Part shown: positions 8,385 through 17,213 of the stretch, piece after piece
Numbering within the stretch: position 1 is the stretch's first letter
Layout of the letters: each line of letters begins with the position of its first letter
Source of the DNA: Bradyrhizobium lablabi
Lineage (GTDB): Bacteria > Pseudomonadota > Alphaproteobacteria > Rhizobiales > Xanthobacteraceae
NCBI RefSeq assembly: GCF_900141755.1
Contig: NZ_LT670844.1
Span: forward strand, 5,676,501 to 5,740,500
Reading direction: 5' to 3'
DNA length: 64,000 nt
Translations under genes and position numbers: made by a program
The notes under the pieces: generated by a model
What the model saw: only the letters and a program-made list of their open reading frames with translations
What the model was told of the DNA's origin: nothing
Database searches by the model: none

Positions 8385-8593
8385 CCCACTTCTCCCTCTC
8401 CCCGCTCTTCGCGGGGAGAGGGTTGGGGTGAGGGGCTGTCGCCGCGAATGCTGAAGCGTAACGTTTGCGGAGACTGCCCCTCACCCGGATCGCAAGAGCG
8501 ACATAGCCGAAGCATCGCTTCGGCGTTCTTCTTCTAAGGACGGCCGCCGGAGGCGGCCTATACCTCTCCCCGCAGGCGGGGCGAGGTGACCTG
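8385..8593. repeat. Composite intergenic repeat, CTCTCCCCGC family, copy A
   Basis: Left hairpin CCTCTCCCCGC...GCGGGGAGAGG, then GGTGAGGGGCTG, GCGGAGACTGCCCCTCACCCGG, an inner module CCGAAGCATCGCTTCGGCGTTCTTCTT followed by GGCCGCCGGAGGCGGCC, then a right hairpin CCTCTCCCCGC...GCGGGGCGAGG. The same arrangement occurs inverted at 31598-31809. It lies between convergent genes. Confidence 0.8.
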
Positions 8594-8607
8594 CGCACTG
8601 GGCGCAC

Positions 8608-9390
8608 TCAGCCCTGCAGCGCCGCCAGCAATTCGTCGGGCCGTTCGACCATCATCATGTGGCCGGCTCCCGGCAGCACGACGGTGCGTGAGTTCGGCAG
8701 CGCGGCGGCGAGCGTCTTGCCGGCCTTGGCCGGTGTCATCATGTCGCGCTCGCCCAGAATCAAAGTGACGGGAACGCTGATTTGCGCGGCGGCGGCAAGC
8801 GCGCCCTGATAGGCGTTGCAGGCGGAGAGATCGTTGAAGAGAACGCCGGGGCGGCATTTTTCCAGCACGCGCTGGGCGCCGGCGTGCATCCACAAACCGG
8901 GCGCGAGGCTGCCGCCGAGCTCGGCCTGAAAGCCGAGGCCCCAGATCGAGACCATGTCGATCGCCGTTTGATCGTTGGCCTCCGCGGCCTTGAGCAGATC
9001 GGGTCCGACCGTCATGGTGGCGGCCGTGCCGATGAGGCTGAGCGCCGAGACTTTTGCCGGATGCCGCGCCGCGGTTTCCAGCGCGATCAGGGATCCCATG
9101 GAATGGCCGACCAGTTTTGCCTTTCCCGCGCCGGCCGTATCGAGCAGCGCGGCGGTCCAGTCGGCCATGTCGGCAATCGTTGGGAGCGGTGCGCCGGATG
9201 AGCGGCCATGTCCGGGCAAATCCGGCGCCAGCACGTTAAAACCGTGATGGGCGAACCAACGGCTGTGCAGCGCCCAGGTGGTGTGATCAAAACCGGCGCC
9301 GTGCAGCAGCACGACGGAGGGCTGCGATCTGTCGAACTCGCGGCCGCCGGTGGCGACGAAGGTATCGATGCCTCTTACCTTAAGCTGCAT
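8608..9390 (-). CDS. Alpha/beta hydrolase
   Basis: A 260-residue serine hydrolase of the alpha/beta fold. The oxyanion motif LLHGAG is at 29-34, the nucleophile elbow GHSMG at 95-99 (S97), the acid probably in LILGERD, and the histidine in PGAGHMMMVERPDEL near the C terminus. No signal peptide. The substrate is unknown; the sequence is generic for carboxylesterases and C-C hydrolases. It sits 3 bases downstream of metY on the same strand, so it is probably transcribed with it, although no metabolic link to methionine synthesis is obvious. Confidence 0.9.
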   Translation of the reverse strand: MQLKVRGIDTFVATGGREFDRSQPSVVLLHGAGFDHTTWALHSRWFAHHGFNVLAPDLPGHGRSSGAPLPTIADMADWTAALLDTAGAGKAKLVGHSMGSLIALETAARHPAKVSALSLIGTAATMTVGPDLLKAAEANDQTAIDMVSIWGLGFQAELGGSLAPGLWMHAGAQRVLEKCRPGVLFNDLSACNAYQGALAAAAQISVPVTLILGERDMMTPAKAGKTLAAALPNSRTVVLPGAGHMMMVERPDELLAALQG

Positions 9391-9393
9391 GGC

Positions 9394-10689
9394 TCAAACC
9401 TTCTGCGAAAACCGTAGCGCCTGGCCGAGGTCGTCGATGATGTCGGCGGCGGCCTCGATGCCGATCGACAACCGCACCAGCTCCTCGCCGATCTCCGCGG
9501 CCTTGAGCTGGGCGGCATCCATCTGCTGATGGGTGGTGCTGGCGGGATGAATAACGAGTGTCTTGGCGTCCCCGACATTGGCGAGATGGCTGATCATCCG
9601 CAACGCCTCGATGAATTTCTTGCCCGCCGGCCGGCCGCCCTTGATGCCGAAACTGATGATCGAGCCCGCGCCGCGCGGCAGCAATCTTTTTGCGAGTTGG
9701 TAATCTGTATGACTCTCGAGTGAGGGATGCAGCACCCAATCCACTGCCTTGCTCGAGCTGAGAAACTCGAGCACCGCATGGGTATTCGCCATATGGCGAT
9801 CCATGCGAACGCCGAGCGTCTCGACCCCCTGCAGCAGTTGGAAGGCATTGGTCGGCGACAGGCAGGCGCCAAAATCGCGCAAACCTTCGGTGCGTGCCCG
9901 CATGATGAAGGCGGCCTGGCCGAATTGTTCGTCGAAGACAATGCCGTGGTAGCCGGCATAGGGTTCAGTCAGCGCCGGAAATTTTTCTGAAGCCCGCCAG
10001 TCGAAGCGGCCGCCGTCGACGATCACTCCGCCGATGGCGATGCCGTGGCCGCCGATCCATTTGGTCGCGGAATTCATCACGATGTCGGCGCCAAGCTCGA
10101 TCGGCCGGCTGAGATAGGGCGTCGCAAAGGTGTTGTCGATCAGAAGCGGGATCTTCGCGTCATGCGCGATCTGCGAGACTTCAGGGATATCCAGCACCTC
10201 GAGGCCGGGATTGCCGATGGTCTCGCCGATGACGAGGCGCGTGTTCGGCTTTATCGCCGCGCGAAACGCGTCCAGCGCGCGCGGTTTTACAAACGTCGTC
10301 GTGATGCCGAAACGCGGCAGCGTGTGTGTCAGCAGATTGATCGAGCCGCCATAGAGCGAGGAGGAGGCGACGATGTGGTCGCCGGCATTGAGCAAGGTTG
10401 CGATTGCCAGATGCATTGCGGCCATGCCGCTTGCGGTGCAGATCGCGCCGACGCCGCCTTCCAGCGCCGCAAGCCGCTCTTCCAGCACCGCCGTGGTCGG
10501 GTTCGAAATCCGGGTATAGATGTGGCCGGCGCGTTCGAGATTGAACAGCGCAGCCGCGTGCTCGGAATCCTGAAAGACGTAGGACGTCGTCTGATAGATC
10601 GGAACCGCACGCGCGCCGGTTAAGGGATCCGGGTGCTGGCCGGCGTGCAGACTGAGGGTTTCGAAAGCAGGCGGTTTTGGTGCGGGCAT
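9394..10689 (-). CDS. metY: O-acetylhomoserine aminocarboxypropyltransferase/sulfhydrylase
   Basis: Pyridoxal-phosphate enzyme that forms homocysteine from O-acetylhomoserine and sulfide (direct sulfhydrylation). The 431-residue length is right for MetY, longer than MetB/MetZ at ~380-400. Motifs: FETLSLHAGQHPDP at the N terminus, YTRISNPTT, the IDNTFATPYL aspartate region and the PLP lysine in NSATKWIGGHG (K210). It is cytoplasmic. It is divergent from the sulfonate-utilisation operon across a 260-base gap, which fits sulfide released from sulfonate-derived sulfite feeding methionine synthesis. A sigma-70-like promoter is listed separately. I looked for a SAM-II riboswitch leader and saw none. 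Confidence 0.93.
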   Translation of the reverse strand: MPAPKPPAFETLSLHAGQHPDPLTGARAVPIYQTTSYVFQDSEHAAALFNLERAGHIYTRISNPTTAVLEERLAALEGGVGAICTASGMAAMHLAIATLLNAGDHIVASSSLYGGSINLLTHTLPRFGITTTFVKPRALDAFRAAIKPNTRLVIGETIGNPGLEVLDIPEVSQIAHDAKIPLLIDNTFATPYLSRPIELGADIVMNSATKWIGGHGIAIGGVIVDGGRFDWRASEKFPALTEPYAGYHGIVFDEQFGQAAFIMRARTEGLRDFGACLSPTNAFQLLQGVETLGVRMDRHMANTHAVLEFLSSSKAVDWVLHPSLESHTDYQLAKRLLPRGAGSIISFGIKGGRPAGKKFIEALRMISHLANVGDAKTLVIHPASTTHQQMDAAQLKAAEIGEELVRLSIGIEAAADIIDDLGQALRFSQKV

Positions 10690-10743
10690 GTTGGGCTCCG
10701 GTCAGACCATTATGCAGATCGGGTCTCTCTGCACAATTTAAGA

Positions 10744-10772
10744 TTAACAAGTTTGCCCGATCCGAGCGTCAA
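10744..10772 (-). promoter_or_regulatory. Putative sigma-70 promoter of metY
   Basis: On the minus strand TTGACG (10772-10767) and TGTTAA (10749-10744) are separated by 17 bases. The -10 element lies about 55 bases upstream of the metY ATG. Spacing is ideal and both boxes are close to consensus, but no transcript start is known. Confidence 0.4.
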
Positions 10773-10859
10773 GAAAAAAGCACCGCGGGCGATCATGATT
10801 TGGCAATAAACCCATTGTCGTCGCCGGGCTCCGCAGTGTCGTCATTGCTATTTTTGCAG

Positions 10860-10875
10860 AGCACTCGACAGTGCT
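10860..10875. promoter_or_regulatory. Inverted repeat upstream of ssuA (operator candidate)
   Basis: AGCACT-CGAC-AGTGCT, a perfect 6-base inverted repeat with a 4-base spacer, about 75 bases before the ssuA ATG in the metY/ssu divergent region. It could be a regulator site for sulfur control or a small hairpin in the leader. No regulator gene lies adjacent. Confidence 0.35.
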
Positions 10876-10949
10876 TTGGCGCCGCACCAACATCCTGACA
10901 TCGAATGATCGCGCGTGAACTGCGAGCATTCTCGTTCAGGAGAAACGTG

Positions 10950-11906
10950 ATGAAGCGTCGGGAATTCCTAAACTTCTCTCTTGGAGCCACGGCCGCCGCG
11001 GCGTTGTCGTCCCGCGCCATGGGCGAAACAGGGTTGAAGGAAATCCGCATCGGCACCCAAAAAGGCGGTTTCTTTCCGGCAGTGCGGCAGCGTCATACAT
11101 TGGAGGACGCCTTCAAGCCGCTCGGCATCGACATCAAATGGATCGATTTCCAGTTCGGTCCGCCGCTGTTGGAAGCGATCAACGTCGGTAGCGTCGACTT
11201 CGGGTATGTCGGCGATTCCCCGCCGATCTTCGCGCAGGCGGCAGGCGCCAGGATTCGCTATGTCGCAGCCGTCAAGCAGGAGGGGAATACGCAAGCGATC
11301 GTCGTCCCGAAGGATTCGCCGATCAAGACGCTCGCCGATTTGAAGGGAAAACGTATCGCGTTCGGCAAGGGTTCGAGCGCGCATAATCTGCTGGTCGCAG
11401 CACTCGAGAAGGCCGGACTAGCCTGGAGCGACATCACGCCGGCTCCGCTCGCGCCGGCCGATGCGACGGCGGCGTTCGTTAAAGGCTCCGTCGATGCCTG
11501 GTCGATTTGGGATCCTTATCTGGCATTAGCCGAGCTCAAGGAGAATGCCCGCGTCATCGCCTTTGACAAGGACATCCACAAGCCCAACGCCTTCTATATC
11601 GCGAGTTCGGACTTCGTTGCGAAATACCCCGACCTGGTAGCCCGGCTCAACCAGGTTTTCGCGTCGGAAGGGATGTGGGCCGACCAGCATCACGAGGAAG
11701 TCGCGAGAGCGCAAGCCGAGGCGACGGGCGTCGACATCGAAGCCATCAGGCGTTTTGTCGATCGCTCGAACTACCGCGTCGTTCCCATCGACGACGACGT
11801 CATCAAGAGCCAGCAGGCGGTCGCTGACCGTTTTGCGCGCCTTGGCCTCATTCCCAAGCCGGTGAAGGTTTCGGAAATCGTCTGGAAATGGACGCCGGGT
11901 TCCTGA
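10950..11906 (+). CDS. ssuA: Aliphatic sulfonate ABC transporter, substrate-binding protein
   Basis: Periplasmic receptor for alkanesulfonates, 318 residues. The export signal [21 protein letters not shown] has a Tat-like RREF start. The mature part shows the SsuA/NMT1 pattern: [64 protein letters not shown], and [11 protein letters not shown]. The ATG at 10950 is preceded by CAGGAGAAACG. It is the first gene of a five-gene operon (ssuA, ssuD, ssuC, ssuB, flavin reductase), with 38 bases to ssuD. The gene order A-D-C-B differs from the E. coli ssuEADCB order only in moving the reductase to the end. Confidence 0.93.
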   Translation: MKRREFLNFSLGATAAAALSSRAMGETGLKEIRIGTQKGGFFPAVRQRHTLEDAFKPLGIDIKWIDFQFGPPLLEAINVGSVDFGYVGDSPPIFAQAAGARIRYVAAVKQEGNTQAIVVPKDSPIKTLADLKGKRIAFGKGSSAHNLLVAALEKAGLAWSDITPAPLAPADATAAFVKGSVDAWSIWDPYLALAELKENARVIAFDKDIHKPNAFYIASSDFVAKYPDLVARLNQVFASEGMWADQHHEEVARAQAEATGVDIEAIRRFVDRSNYRVVPIDDDVIKSQQAVADRFARLGLIPKPVKVSEIVWKWTPGS

Positions 11907-11944
11907 GCGCATCCGAACACGAGCACGACAAGGAAAACCGGCGC

Positions 11945-13117
11945 ATGAGCAATCACGCATCTTCCAAAGCCAACATCCTCTGGTTCCTGCCGACCCACGG
12001 CGACGGCCGCTATCTCGGCACCACGACGGGCGGGCGTGAGGTCAACTTCAACTATCTGCGCCAGATCGCCCAGGCCGCCGATCAGCTCGGCTATTTCGGC
12101 GTGCTGCTGCCGACCGGGCGCAGCTGCGAGGATTCCTGGGTGGTCGCTTCAGCGGTAGCGCCCTTCACCGAGCGGCTGCGGTATCTCGTCGCTGTGCGCC
12201 CCGGCCTGCAATCGCCAAGCGTCGCCGCCCGCATGACCGCAACGCTCGACCGGGTGTCGAACGGACGGCTGTTGATCAACGTCGTCACCGGCGGCGATCC
12301 CGTCGAGAACAAGGGCGACGGCATCTTTCTCGATCATGACGAGCGCTATGCGGTGACCCGCGAGTTCCTCAATGTCTATAGCGTTCTGCTGGCGGGCAAA
12401 ACGGTGAACGTGGAAGGCAAGCACATCCGCATCGAAGACGGACGCCTGCTGTTTCCGCCGGTGCAGTCGCCGCGGCCGCCGCTCTATTTCGGCGGATCGT
12501 CGGACGCCGGCATCGATGTCGCCGTCGATACCGTCGACAAATATCTGACATGGGGCGAGCCGCCGGCGCAGGTCGCCGAAAAAATCGAGCGCGTCAAGGC
12601 GGTTGCCGCGAAACGCGGGCGGAAACTCTCGTTCGGCATTCGCCTGCATGTGATCGTGCGCGAAACCAACACGGAAGCCTGGAAGGCCGCGGACGAATTG
12701 ATCCAATATGTCACGGACGAAACCGTGGCCTCGGCGCAAAAGATCTTCTCGCGGATGGACTCGATCGGCCAGCAGCGCATGGCGCAACTGCATGGCGGAC
12801 GCCGCGACAAGCTCGAGATCAGCCCGAACCTCTGGGCCGGCGTCGGCCTGGTGCGCGGCGGTGCTGGAACCGCCCTGGTCGGCGATCCCGCAACCGTCGC
12901 CGCGCGGATCAGGGAATACCAGGACGTCGGCATCGACACGTTTATTATGTCGGGCTATCCGCATCTCGAAGAGGCCTATCGTTTTGCGGAACTGGTATTT
13001 CCGCTGTTGTCGCTCGAGCTGCCCAGCAACGTGACGCCGCTTCGCGTCAATACCGGGCCGTTCGGCGAAACCATCGCCAACGAGCATCGGCCGCTCGTGA
13101 AGGCATCGCAGTCATGA
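11945..13117 (+). CDS. ssuD: FMNH2-dependent alkanesulfonate monooxygenase
   Basis: Cleaves the C-S bond of alkanesulfonates with FMNH2 and O2, giving an aldehyde and sulfite. The 390-residue length matches SsuD (~381). Recognisable are [17 protein letters not shown] at the N terminus, the RSCEDSW segment carrying the conserved active-site cysteine, [17 protein letters not shown], and [10 protein letters not shown] with the catalytic arginine. Start taken at ATG 11945 ([11 protein letters not shown]); a frame-compatible ATG at 11888 lies inside ssuA. Its stop overlaps the ssuC start (ATGA), suggesting coupled translation. FMNH2 presumably comes from the reductase encoded at the operon's end. 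Confidence 0.95.
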   Translation: MSNHASSKANILWFLPTHGDGRYLGTTTGGREVNFNYLRQIAQAADQLGYFGVLLPTGRSCEDSWVVASAVAPFTERLRYLVAVRPGLQSPSVAARMTATLDRVSNGRLLINVVTGGDPVENKGDGIFLDHDERYAVTREFLNVYSVLLAGKTVNVEGKHIRIEDGRLLFPPVQSPRPPLYFGGSSDAGIDVAVDTVDKYLTWGEPPAQVAEKIERVKAVAAKRGRKLSFGIRLHVIVRETNTEAWKAADELIQYVTDETVASAQKIFSRMDSIGQQRMAQLHGGRRDKLEISPNLWAGVGLVRGGAGTALVGDPATVAARIREYQDVGIDTFIMSGYPHLEEAYRFAELVFPLLSLELPSNVTPLRVNTGPFGETIANEHRPLVKASQS

Positions 13118-13920
13118 GTGTTGTTGAAATTCTGCCGCGCGTCCGCAGGCTCCGGCTGCCGCGTGCCGACGGCCTGATCCCCTGGATCGTGCCGCTGGCC
13201 ATTGTCCTCATCTGGCAGATCGCCTGCGAGGCCGGACTGGTATCGGCGCGGGTGCTGCCGGCGCCGAGCGACGTCGCATTGGCTGCCTGGAAGCTATCGC
13301 TGTCAGGCGAACTGGCGCGCAACATCTGGGTCAGTTTTTGGCGCGCCGCCGCAGGCCTTGTGATCGGCGGCGGCATCGGCTTTGCCTTTGGGCTCGCCAA
13401 TGGCCTGTCGCAGCTCAGCAATAGATTGACCGATACCACGCTGCAGATGGTGCGCAACATTCCGCATCTGGCGCTGATCCCGCTGGTGATCCTGTGGTTC
13501 GGCATCGATGAGACCGCAAAACTGTTTCTGGTATCGCTCGGGGTGTTCTTTCCGATCTATCTCAACACCCTGCACGGCATCCGCAACGTCGATCCGCAGC
13601 TGATCGAGATGGGACGGATCTACGGCATGACCGATAGCGAGTTGTTCCGGCGGGTAATCTTTCCGGGCGCGCTGCCGTCGATCTTCGTCGGCCTGCGCTT
13701 TGCGCTCGGCATCATGTGGCTGACGCTGATCGTTGCGGAAACCATCGCCGCCTCGTCGGGGCTCGGCTACATGGCGATGCAGGCGCGCGAGTTCATGCAG
13801 ATCGATGTCGTGGTGCTCAGCATCCTGATCTATGCCTTGCTCGGAAAGCTCGCCGACAGCGCCTCGCGCGTGCTCGAACGGCTGTCGCTGGCCTGGCATC
13901 CGGCGTTCCAGAAACTCTAG
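13114..13920 (+). CDS. ssuC: Aliphatic sulfonate ABC transporter, permease
   Basis: A 268-residue inner-membrane permease of the SsuC/TauC type. Six hydrophobic helices can be traced, starting with [17 protein letters not shown]. The EAA loop that contacts the ATPase is visible as [32 protein letters not shown]. The [19 protein letters not shown] segment is characteristic of sulfonate/nitrate/taurine permeases. The ATG at 13114 overlaps the ssuD stop by four bases, and ssuB begins 8 bases after its stop. Confidence 0.95.
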   Translation: MSVVEILPRVRRLRLPRADGLIPWIVPLAIVLIWQIACEAGLVSARVLPAPSDVALAAWKLSLSGELARNIWVSFWRAAAGLVIGGGIGFAFGLANGLSQLSNRLTDTTLQMVRNIPHLALIPLVILWFGIDETAKLFLVSLGVFFPIYLNTLHGIRNVDPQLIEMGRIYGMTDSELFRRVIFPGALPSIFVGLRFALGIMWLTLIVAETIAASSGLGYMAMQAREFMQIDVVVLSILIYALLGKLADSASRVLERLSLAWHPAFQKL

Positions 13921-13928
13921 GAATAAAC

Positions 13929-14774
13929 ATGCAAGAAGCCATTCGTTTTCGTTTGCCCGATGCCGAGCCCGTGGAGCCCGCAGATTTCATCGAACAGGCG
14001 CGACGTTTGCGGCGCAGCTCCGAAGTTTTGTCGCGTGGGCTCGCGCTCACCATTCGCGGCCTGCACAAATCCTTCGGCGACCACCAAGTGCTGCGCGGCA
14101 TCGATCTGCATATTCCCGCGGGCCAGTTCGTCGCGATCGTCGGCCGCAGCGGCTGCGGCAAGAGCACGCTGTTGCGCCTGATCGCCGGCCTCGAAACCAT
14201 CGACGCCGGCGCCATCAGCTTTGGGGAAGAAACGCGGCCCGAGGACATCCGCGTGATGTTTCAGGAGCCGCGGCTGTTGCCATGGGCGCGGGTTCTGTCG
14301 AACGTCGAGGTCGGTCTCGGCCGCGACCGCGCCTCTTCGGATGCGCAAGCGCGGGCCGAAAAGGCGCTGACCGAAGTCGGCCTCGGCGACAAACGGGGCC
14401 AGTGGCCGGCGGTGCTTTCCGGCGGGCAGAAGCAACGGGTGGCGCTGGCGCGGGCGCTGGTCAGCGATCCCCGGATTCTGGCCTTCGACGAGCCGCTCGG
14501 CGCGCTCGATGCCCTGACGCGGATTTCCATGCAGCGCTTGCTGGAGCGGGTTTGGCGCGACCAGGCATTTACGGCGATCCTGGTGACGCATGACGTGTCG
14601 GAAGCGGTCGCGCTGGCCGACCGGGTGCTGGTCCTTGAAGACGGCCGCATCGCCCACGATATCAAGGTGGATGTGCCGCGGCCACGCCGCCGCGGCTCCG
14701 CCGATCTCGCGGCCCTGGAAGGTTCGATCCTGCGCGAGCTATTGCAATCCAACAGCGAACCGTCAGACTTGTGA
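13929..14774 (+). CDS. ssuB: Aliphatic sulfonate ABC transporter, ATP-binding protein
   Basis: A 281-residue ATPase that powers SsuAC. Walker [10 protein letters not shown] (72-80), Q-loop [12 protein letters not shown], signature [15 protein letters not shown], Walker [15 protein letters not shown] and H-loop [14 protein letters not shown] are all intact. The first ~38 residues ([20 protein letters not shown]...) are an extension before the ABC core, common in rhizobial SsuB. The ATG at 13929 is the first in frame after ssuC. Only 7 bases separate it from the flavin reductase gene. Confidence 0.95.
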   Translation: MQEAIRFRLPDAEPVEPADFIEQARRLRRSSEVLSRGLALTIRGLHKSFGDHQVLRGIDLHIPAGQFVAIVGRSGCGKSTLLRLIAGLETIDAGAISFGEETRPEDIRVMFQEPRLLPWARVLSNVEVGLGRDRASSDAQARAEKALTEVGLGDKRGQWPAVLSGGQKQRVALARALVSDPRILAFDEPLGALDALTRISMQRLLERVWRDQAFTAILVTHDVSEAVALADRVLVLEDGRIAHDIKVDVPRPRRRGSADLAALEGSILRELLQSNSEPSDL

Positions 14775-14781
14775 GGCCGCC

Positions 14782-15354
14782 ATGAACTCCGCCGTCCGCA
14801 CCATCAAGATCGATTACGAGCTTTCCGCGGACGATTTTCGCAAGTCCATGCGCCATCTGGCCGGCGGCGTCAGCGTCATCACGGTCGGACGCGGTAACGA
14901 CATCACCGGCATGACCGTCACCTCGGTGGCATCGCTGTCGGTCGATCCGCCGACCTTGATCGTCAGCATCAACCGGGAATCATCGTCCTGGCCGCTGCTC
15001 AAGCGCCACGGCTGCTTCGGTGTGAATATTCTCAACGCCGACCAAGTCGACATCGCCGAGAGATTTGCCGGCAAGGATGGGCTGAAGGGCGCCGAGCGCT
15101 TTGCCGGCGCCGAATGGTTCACCCGCACGTCGGGCGTGCCGCTGCTGGCGGGTGCGCTGGCCGCGATCGACTGTGAGGTCGAGGACATCGTTGAACGCCA
15201 TTCCCACGCCATTGTGATCGGACGCGTGCTCGATGTGCGGCGCTCGCCGCATAGCGCGGCGCTGGTCTATTGGCAGGGGCAGTATGTCGCGCTCGACCAC
15301 CACGAGGACGCCGGGTCTGCGCTGCTAAGATTACCGGCCGCCATTCAGGGGTAG
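14782..15354 (+). CDS. Flavin reductase (FMN reductase of the sulfonate system)
   Basis: A 190-residue flavin reductase-domain protein: FRKSMRHLAGGVSVITVG, GMTVTSVASLSVDPPTLIVSINRES, FGVNILNADQVDIAERFAGK, and HAIVIGRVLDVRRSP form the HpaC/DIM6-type fold. It is not homologous in pattern to E. coli SsuE (flavodoxin-like) but should play the same role, supplying FMNH2 to SsuD, because it is the last gene of the ssu operon. Its final 24 bases overlap the 3' end of the convergent Fe-S protein gene. Confidence 0.9.
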   Translation: MNSAVRTIKIDYELSADDFRKSMRHLAGGVSVITVGRGNDITGMTVTSVASLSVDPPTLIVSINRESSSWPLLKRHGCFGVNILNADQVDIAERFAGKDGLKGAERFAGAEWFTRTSGVPLLAGALAAIDCEVEDIVERHSHAIVIGRVLDVRRSPHSAALVYWQGQYVALDHHEDAGSALLRLPAAIQG

Positions 15355-16665
15355 CGGCTGGTCGCCGAGCATCGCCTTGACGACGACATCGCGCGCCTTT
15401 CCTGCATCGAGCGCGTGCGCTGCGATCAGGTCCCTGCATTCGGAGATGATCTGGTCGGCGTCCTGCATGATCTTGAGCTGTTTGTAGCGATCCTCGCGAT
15501 TGAGGCCCATGCTCTCGCCGACGATTTCGAGAATATTGACGATACGGAACGGCCAGTCGCGCTCATGCGCGCAGAGCTCGCGATGCTCGGAATGATAGAC
15601 GGTGACCAGCGCGTCGATGCCGGCATCGCGCGCGGCCTCTAGTTCGCCAAGCTGCAATTCGCGCTTGAACGCCGGCAACACGGCGAGACTGACGCTCTGA
15701 AGGCCTACCGCCGGCTGGTTCAAATCGACCAGTTCGACGCCGGGGATGGCCTGCAAAATATCAGTTGCGGCCTCCATCACGCCGGCGACGCCGGGATGCC
15801 GGTGCAGCGCGACGCGCATTCTGACCTCTCGCCGCAAATGCGGCGTCAGCTCGGCCAGCCGGCCGCCGAGGAAGCGAATGAACGGCGTCATTTCGAAAGG
15901 CCGCGCGCCGCGCTGCCGCTCCAACGTCGGCAATGTGGTTTCGGTGAACTGGACATAGCAGCTCGGGCACCAGGAGATCACCTGGCCGGATTTCGATTGC
16001 GCCAGTTTCTCGATCGAGTTCGCCCCCATCCGAGCGGACATCTCGATATCGCCGGCGCGCATTTGCAGGATCCCGCAACAATGGCTCGGTCCGCCCATGA
16101 CTTGATAAGTGACGCCGAGGGCATCCATGATATCCAGCGCCAGCAGCGCGATATGCGGCGTCTTGAGCACGTTGCAGCCGGTGTAGAATACGAAGTCGGG
16201 CGCTTCCGCTGGCGTCGCCACCGACGCCGATTTCTGGCCGAGCCGCTCCAGCACCTCGCCATCGAGCTGCAGCTGCGACAGCACCGTCACGTCGCGGCCG
16301 AGATCGCGGTATTTTTCCACGCCCTGGCGGCGCCGTTCGGGCAGTTCATGGTCCGCCTTGGCGATGGCAAGCCGCGCCATCGCCAGCAGAAACCGCGGAT
16401 TGACGCCCTCATCGCAGGCCTTGATGCAGTCGCCGCTGAGCATGCAGGAGGCTGCCCATGTGCGCGACGCCTCAGGTCCGTCGCCGCTGCGCACGATGTC
16501 GAGCACGCCGCTGATGATGTCCTCAGACCTCGCATCCGCGATCCCTGCGGGTTTTACACTCGGACAGGCCTCGACGCACTTGCCGCATCGCGTGCAGGCG
16601 TCGAGCATATCCTCGACGCGCCCGGCGAGCGCGGTCTCGAAGGAGATGTCGCTGTTCGGCTGCAT
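15331..16665 (-). CDS. (Fe-S)-binding protein with two 4Fe-4S motifs and a CCG domain (GlpC/HdrD-like)
   Basis: A 444-residue protein. The N-terminal ferredoxin-like part has CTRCGKCVEACPSVKP (first cluster) and CMLSGDCIKACDEG (second, with spacing C-x5-C-x3-C plus an outlying Cys). It is followed by a cysteine-rich CCG domain with TGCNVL, HCCGIL and WCPSCYVQF. The second CCG repeat is degenerate, ending only in YHSEHRELC. This layout matches the electron-transfer subunits of glycolate/glycerol-3-phosphate oxidases and heterodisulfide reductase D-like proteins, yet no flavoprotein partner is adjacent. It converges on and overlaps the ssu flavin reductase gene by 24 bases. The electron donor and acceptor are unknown. 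Confidence 0.85.
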   Translation of the reverse strand: MQPNSDISFETALAGRVEDMLDACTRCGKCVEACPSVKPAGIADARSEDIISGVLDIVRSGDGPEASRTWAASCMLSGDCIKACDEGVNPRFLLAMARLAIAKADHELPERRRQGVEKYRDLGRDVTVLSQLQLDGEVLERLGQKSASVATPAEAPDFVFYTGCNVLKTPHIALLALDIMDALGVTYQVMGGPSHCCGILQMRAGDIEMSARMGANSIEKLAQSKSGQVISWCPSCYVQFTETTLPTLERQRGARPFEMTPFIRFLGGRLAELTPHLRREVRMRVALHRHPGVAGVMEAATDILQAIPGVELVDLNQPAVGLQSVSLAVLPAFKRELQLGELEAARDAGIDALVTVYHSEHRELCAHERDWPFRIVNILEIVGESMGLNREDRYKQLKIMQDADQIISECRDLIAAHALDAGKARDVVVKAMLGDQPLPLNGGR

Positions 16666-16830
16666 GCCAGCTCTCCAGGCGTGCGGATAGCGTACGGTAG
16701 CGCACCGCGATCGTGAAAGCCTAACTCAGGAGAGGAGGGTCGTAAATGGCAAGCCGTACCGCCGGGTCGGCGCGGGAATATCGTCTCGGCGAGTAGCGTT
16801 TTGCGCCGTCGGGGACTAAAACCTCAACCG

Positions 16831-16986
16831 ATGAAGCGTATTGCGACCTGGGTTTTCTATTGTATCGGCGTGCTCGCGATAGCGTATCTCGCGCTCTACG
16901 CCTATGCGGCCTTCACCGGCCGCGACCTGCAGCCCGGCGATCCCATCCATATTTTCCGCAAACCCGACGCGCCGGATTATTCGTGA
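16831..16986 (+). CDS. Small single-pass membrane protein, 51 aa
   Basis: From ATG 16831: MKRIATWVFYCIGVLAIAYLALYAYAAFTG, one clear transmembrane helix, followed by a short polar tail (RDLQPGDPIHIFRKPDAPDYS). The tail is proline- and charge-rich as in real small membrane proteins. I recall similar small proteins in Bradyrhizobium, function unknown. The GTG/ATG ten codons upstream would add a basic tail without obvious value. A repeat begins 10 bases after the stop. Confidence 0.65.
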   Translation: MKRIATWVFYCIGVLAIAYLALYAYAAFTGRDLQPGDPIHIFRKPDAPDYS

Positions 16987-16996
16987 TCCCTCCATC

Positions 16997-17153
16997 GTCA
17001 TTGCGAGCCAACGGGTCGGCGCAAAGCGCCGCCCGATGACAGGCTCCGCGAAGCAATCCATAGCGCGGCATAGTAACTGTGGATTGCTTCGTCGCGGAGC
17101 CTGTCATCGGGCGCGCGTTCGCGCGACCCGTTGGCTCCTCGCAATGACGGCGG
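16997..17153. repeat. Palindromic intergenic repeat, GTCATTGCGAG family, copy 2 (complete)
   Basis: Starts TCGTCATTGCGAGCCAACGG and ends with CCGTTGGCTCCTCGCAATGACG. Both arms carry the CCCGATGACAGGCTCCGCGAAGCAATCCA module, in inverted orientation. This makes a near-perfect long palindrome, whereas the copy at 3716 has only one arm complete. Confidence 0.85.
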
Positions 17154-17213
17154 AGAGGGTCTTACCCAATCAAGCCTGCGCGGCGACGCGTTGGCCGGCC
17201 TCGGCCCACAAAT

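Noticed and set aside
10690..10800. Possible SAM-II riboswitch leader of metY
   Set aside because: Common in alphaproteobacterial met genes, but the expected conserved pseudoknot elements such as GCTAAAAAGG could not be found.
12550..13113. Upstream extension of the ssuC frame
   Set aside because: Overlaps ssuD out of frame; Arg-rich and unlike a permease. The real start is the ATG overlapping the ssuD stop.
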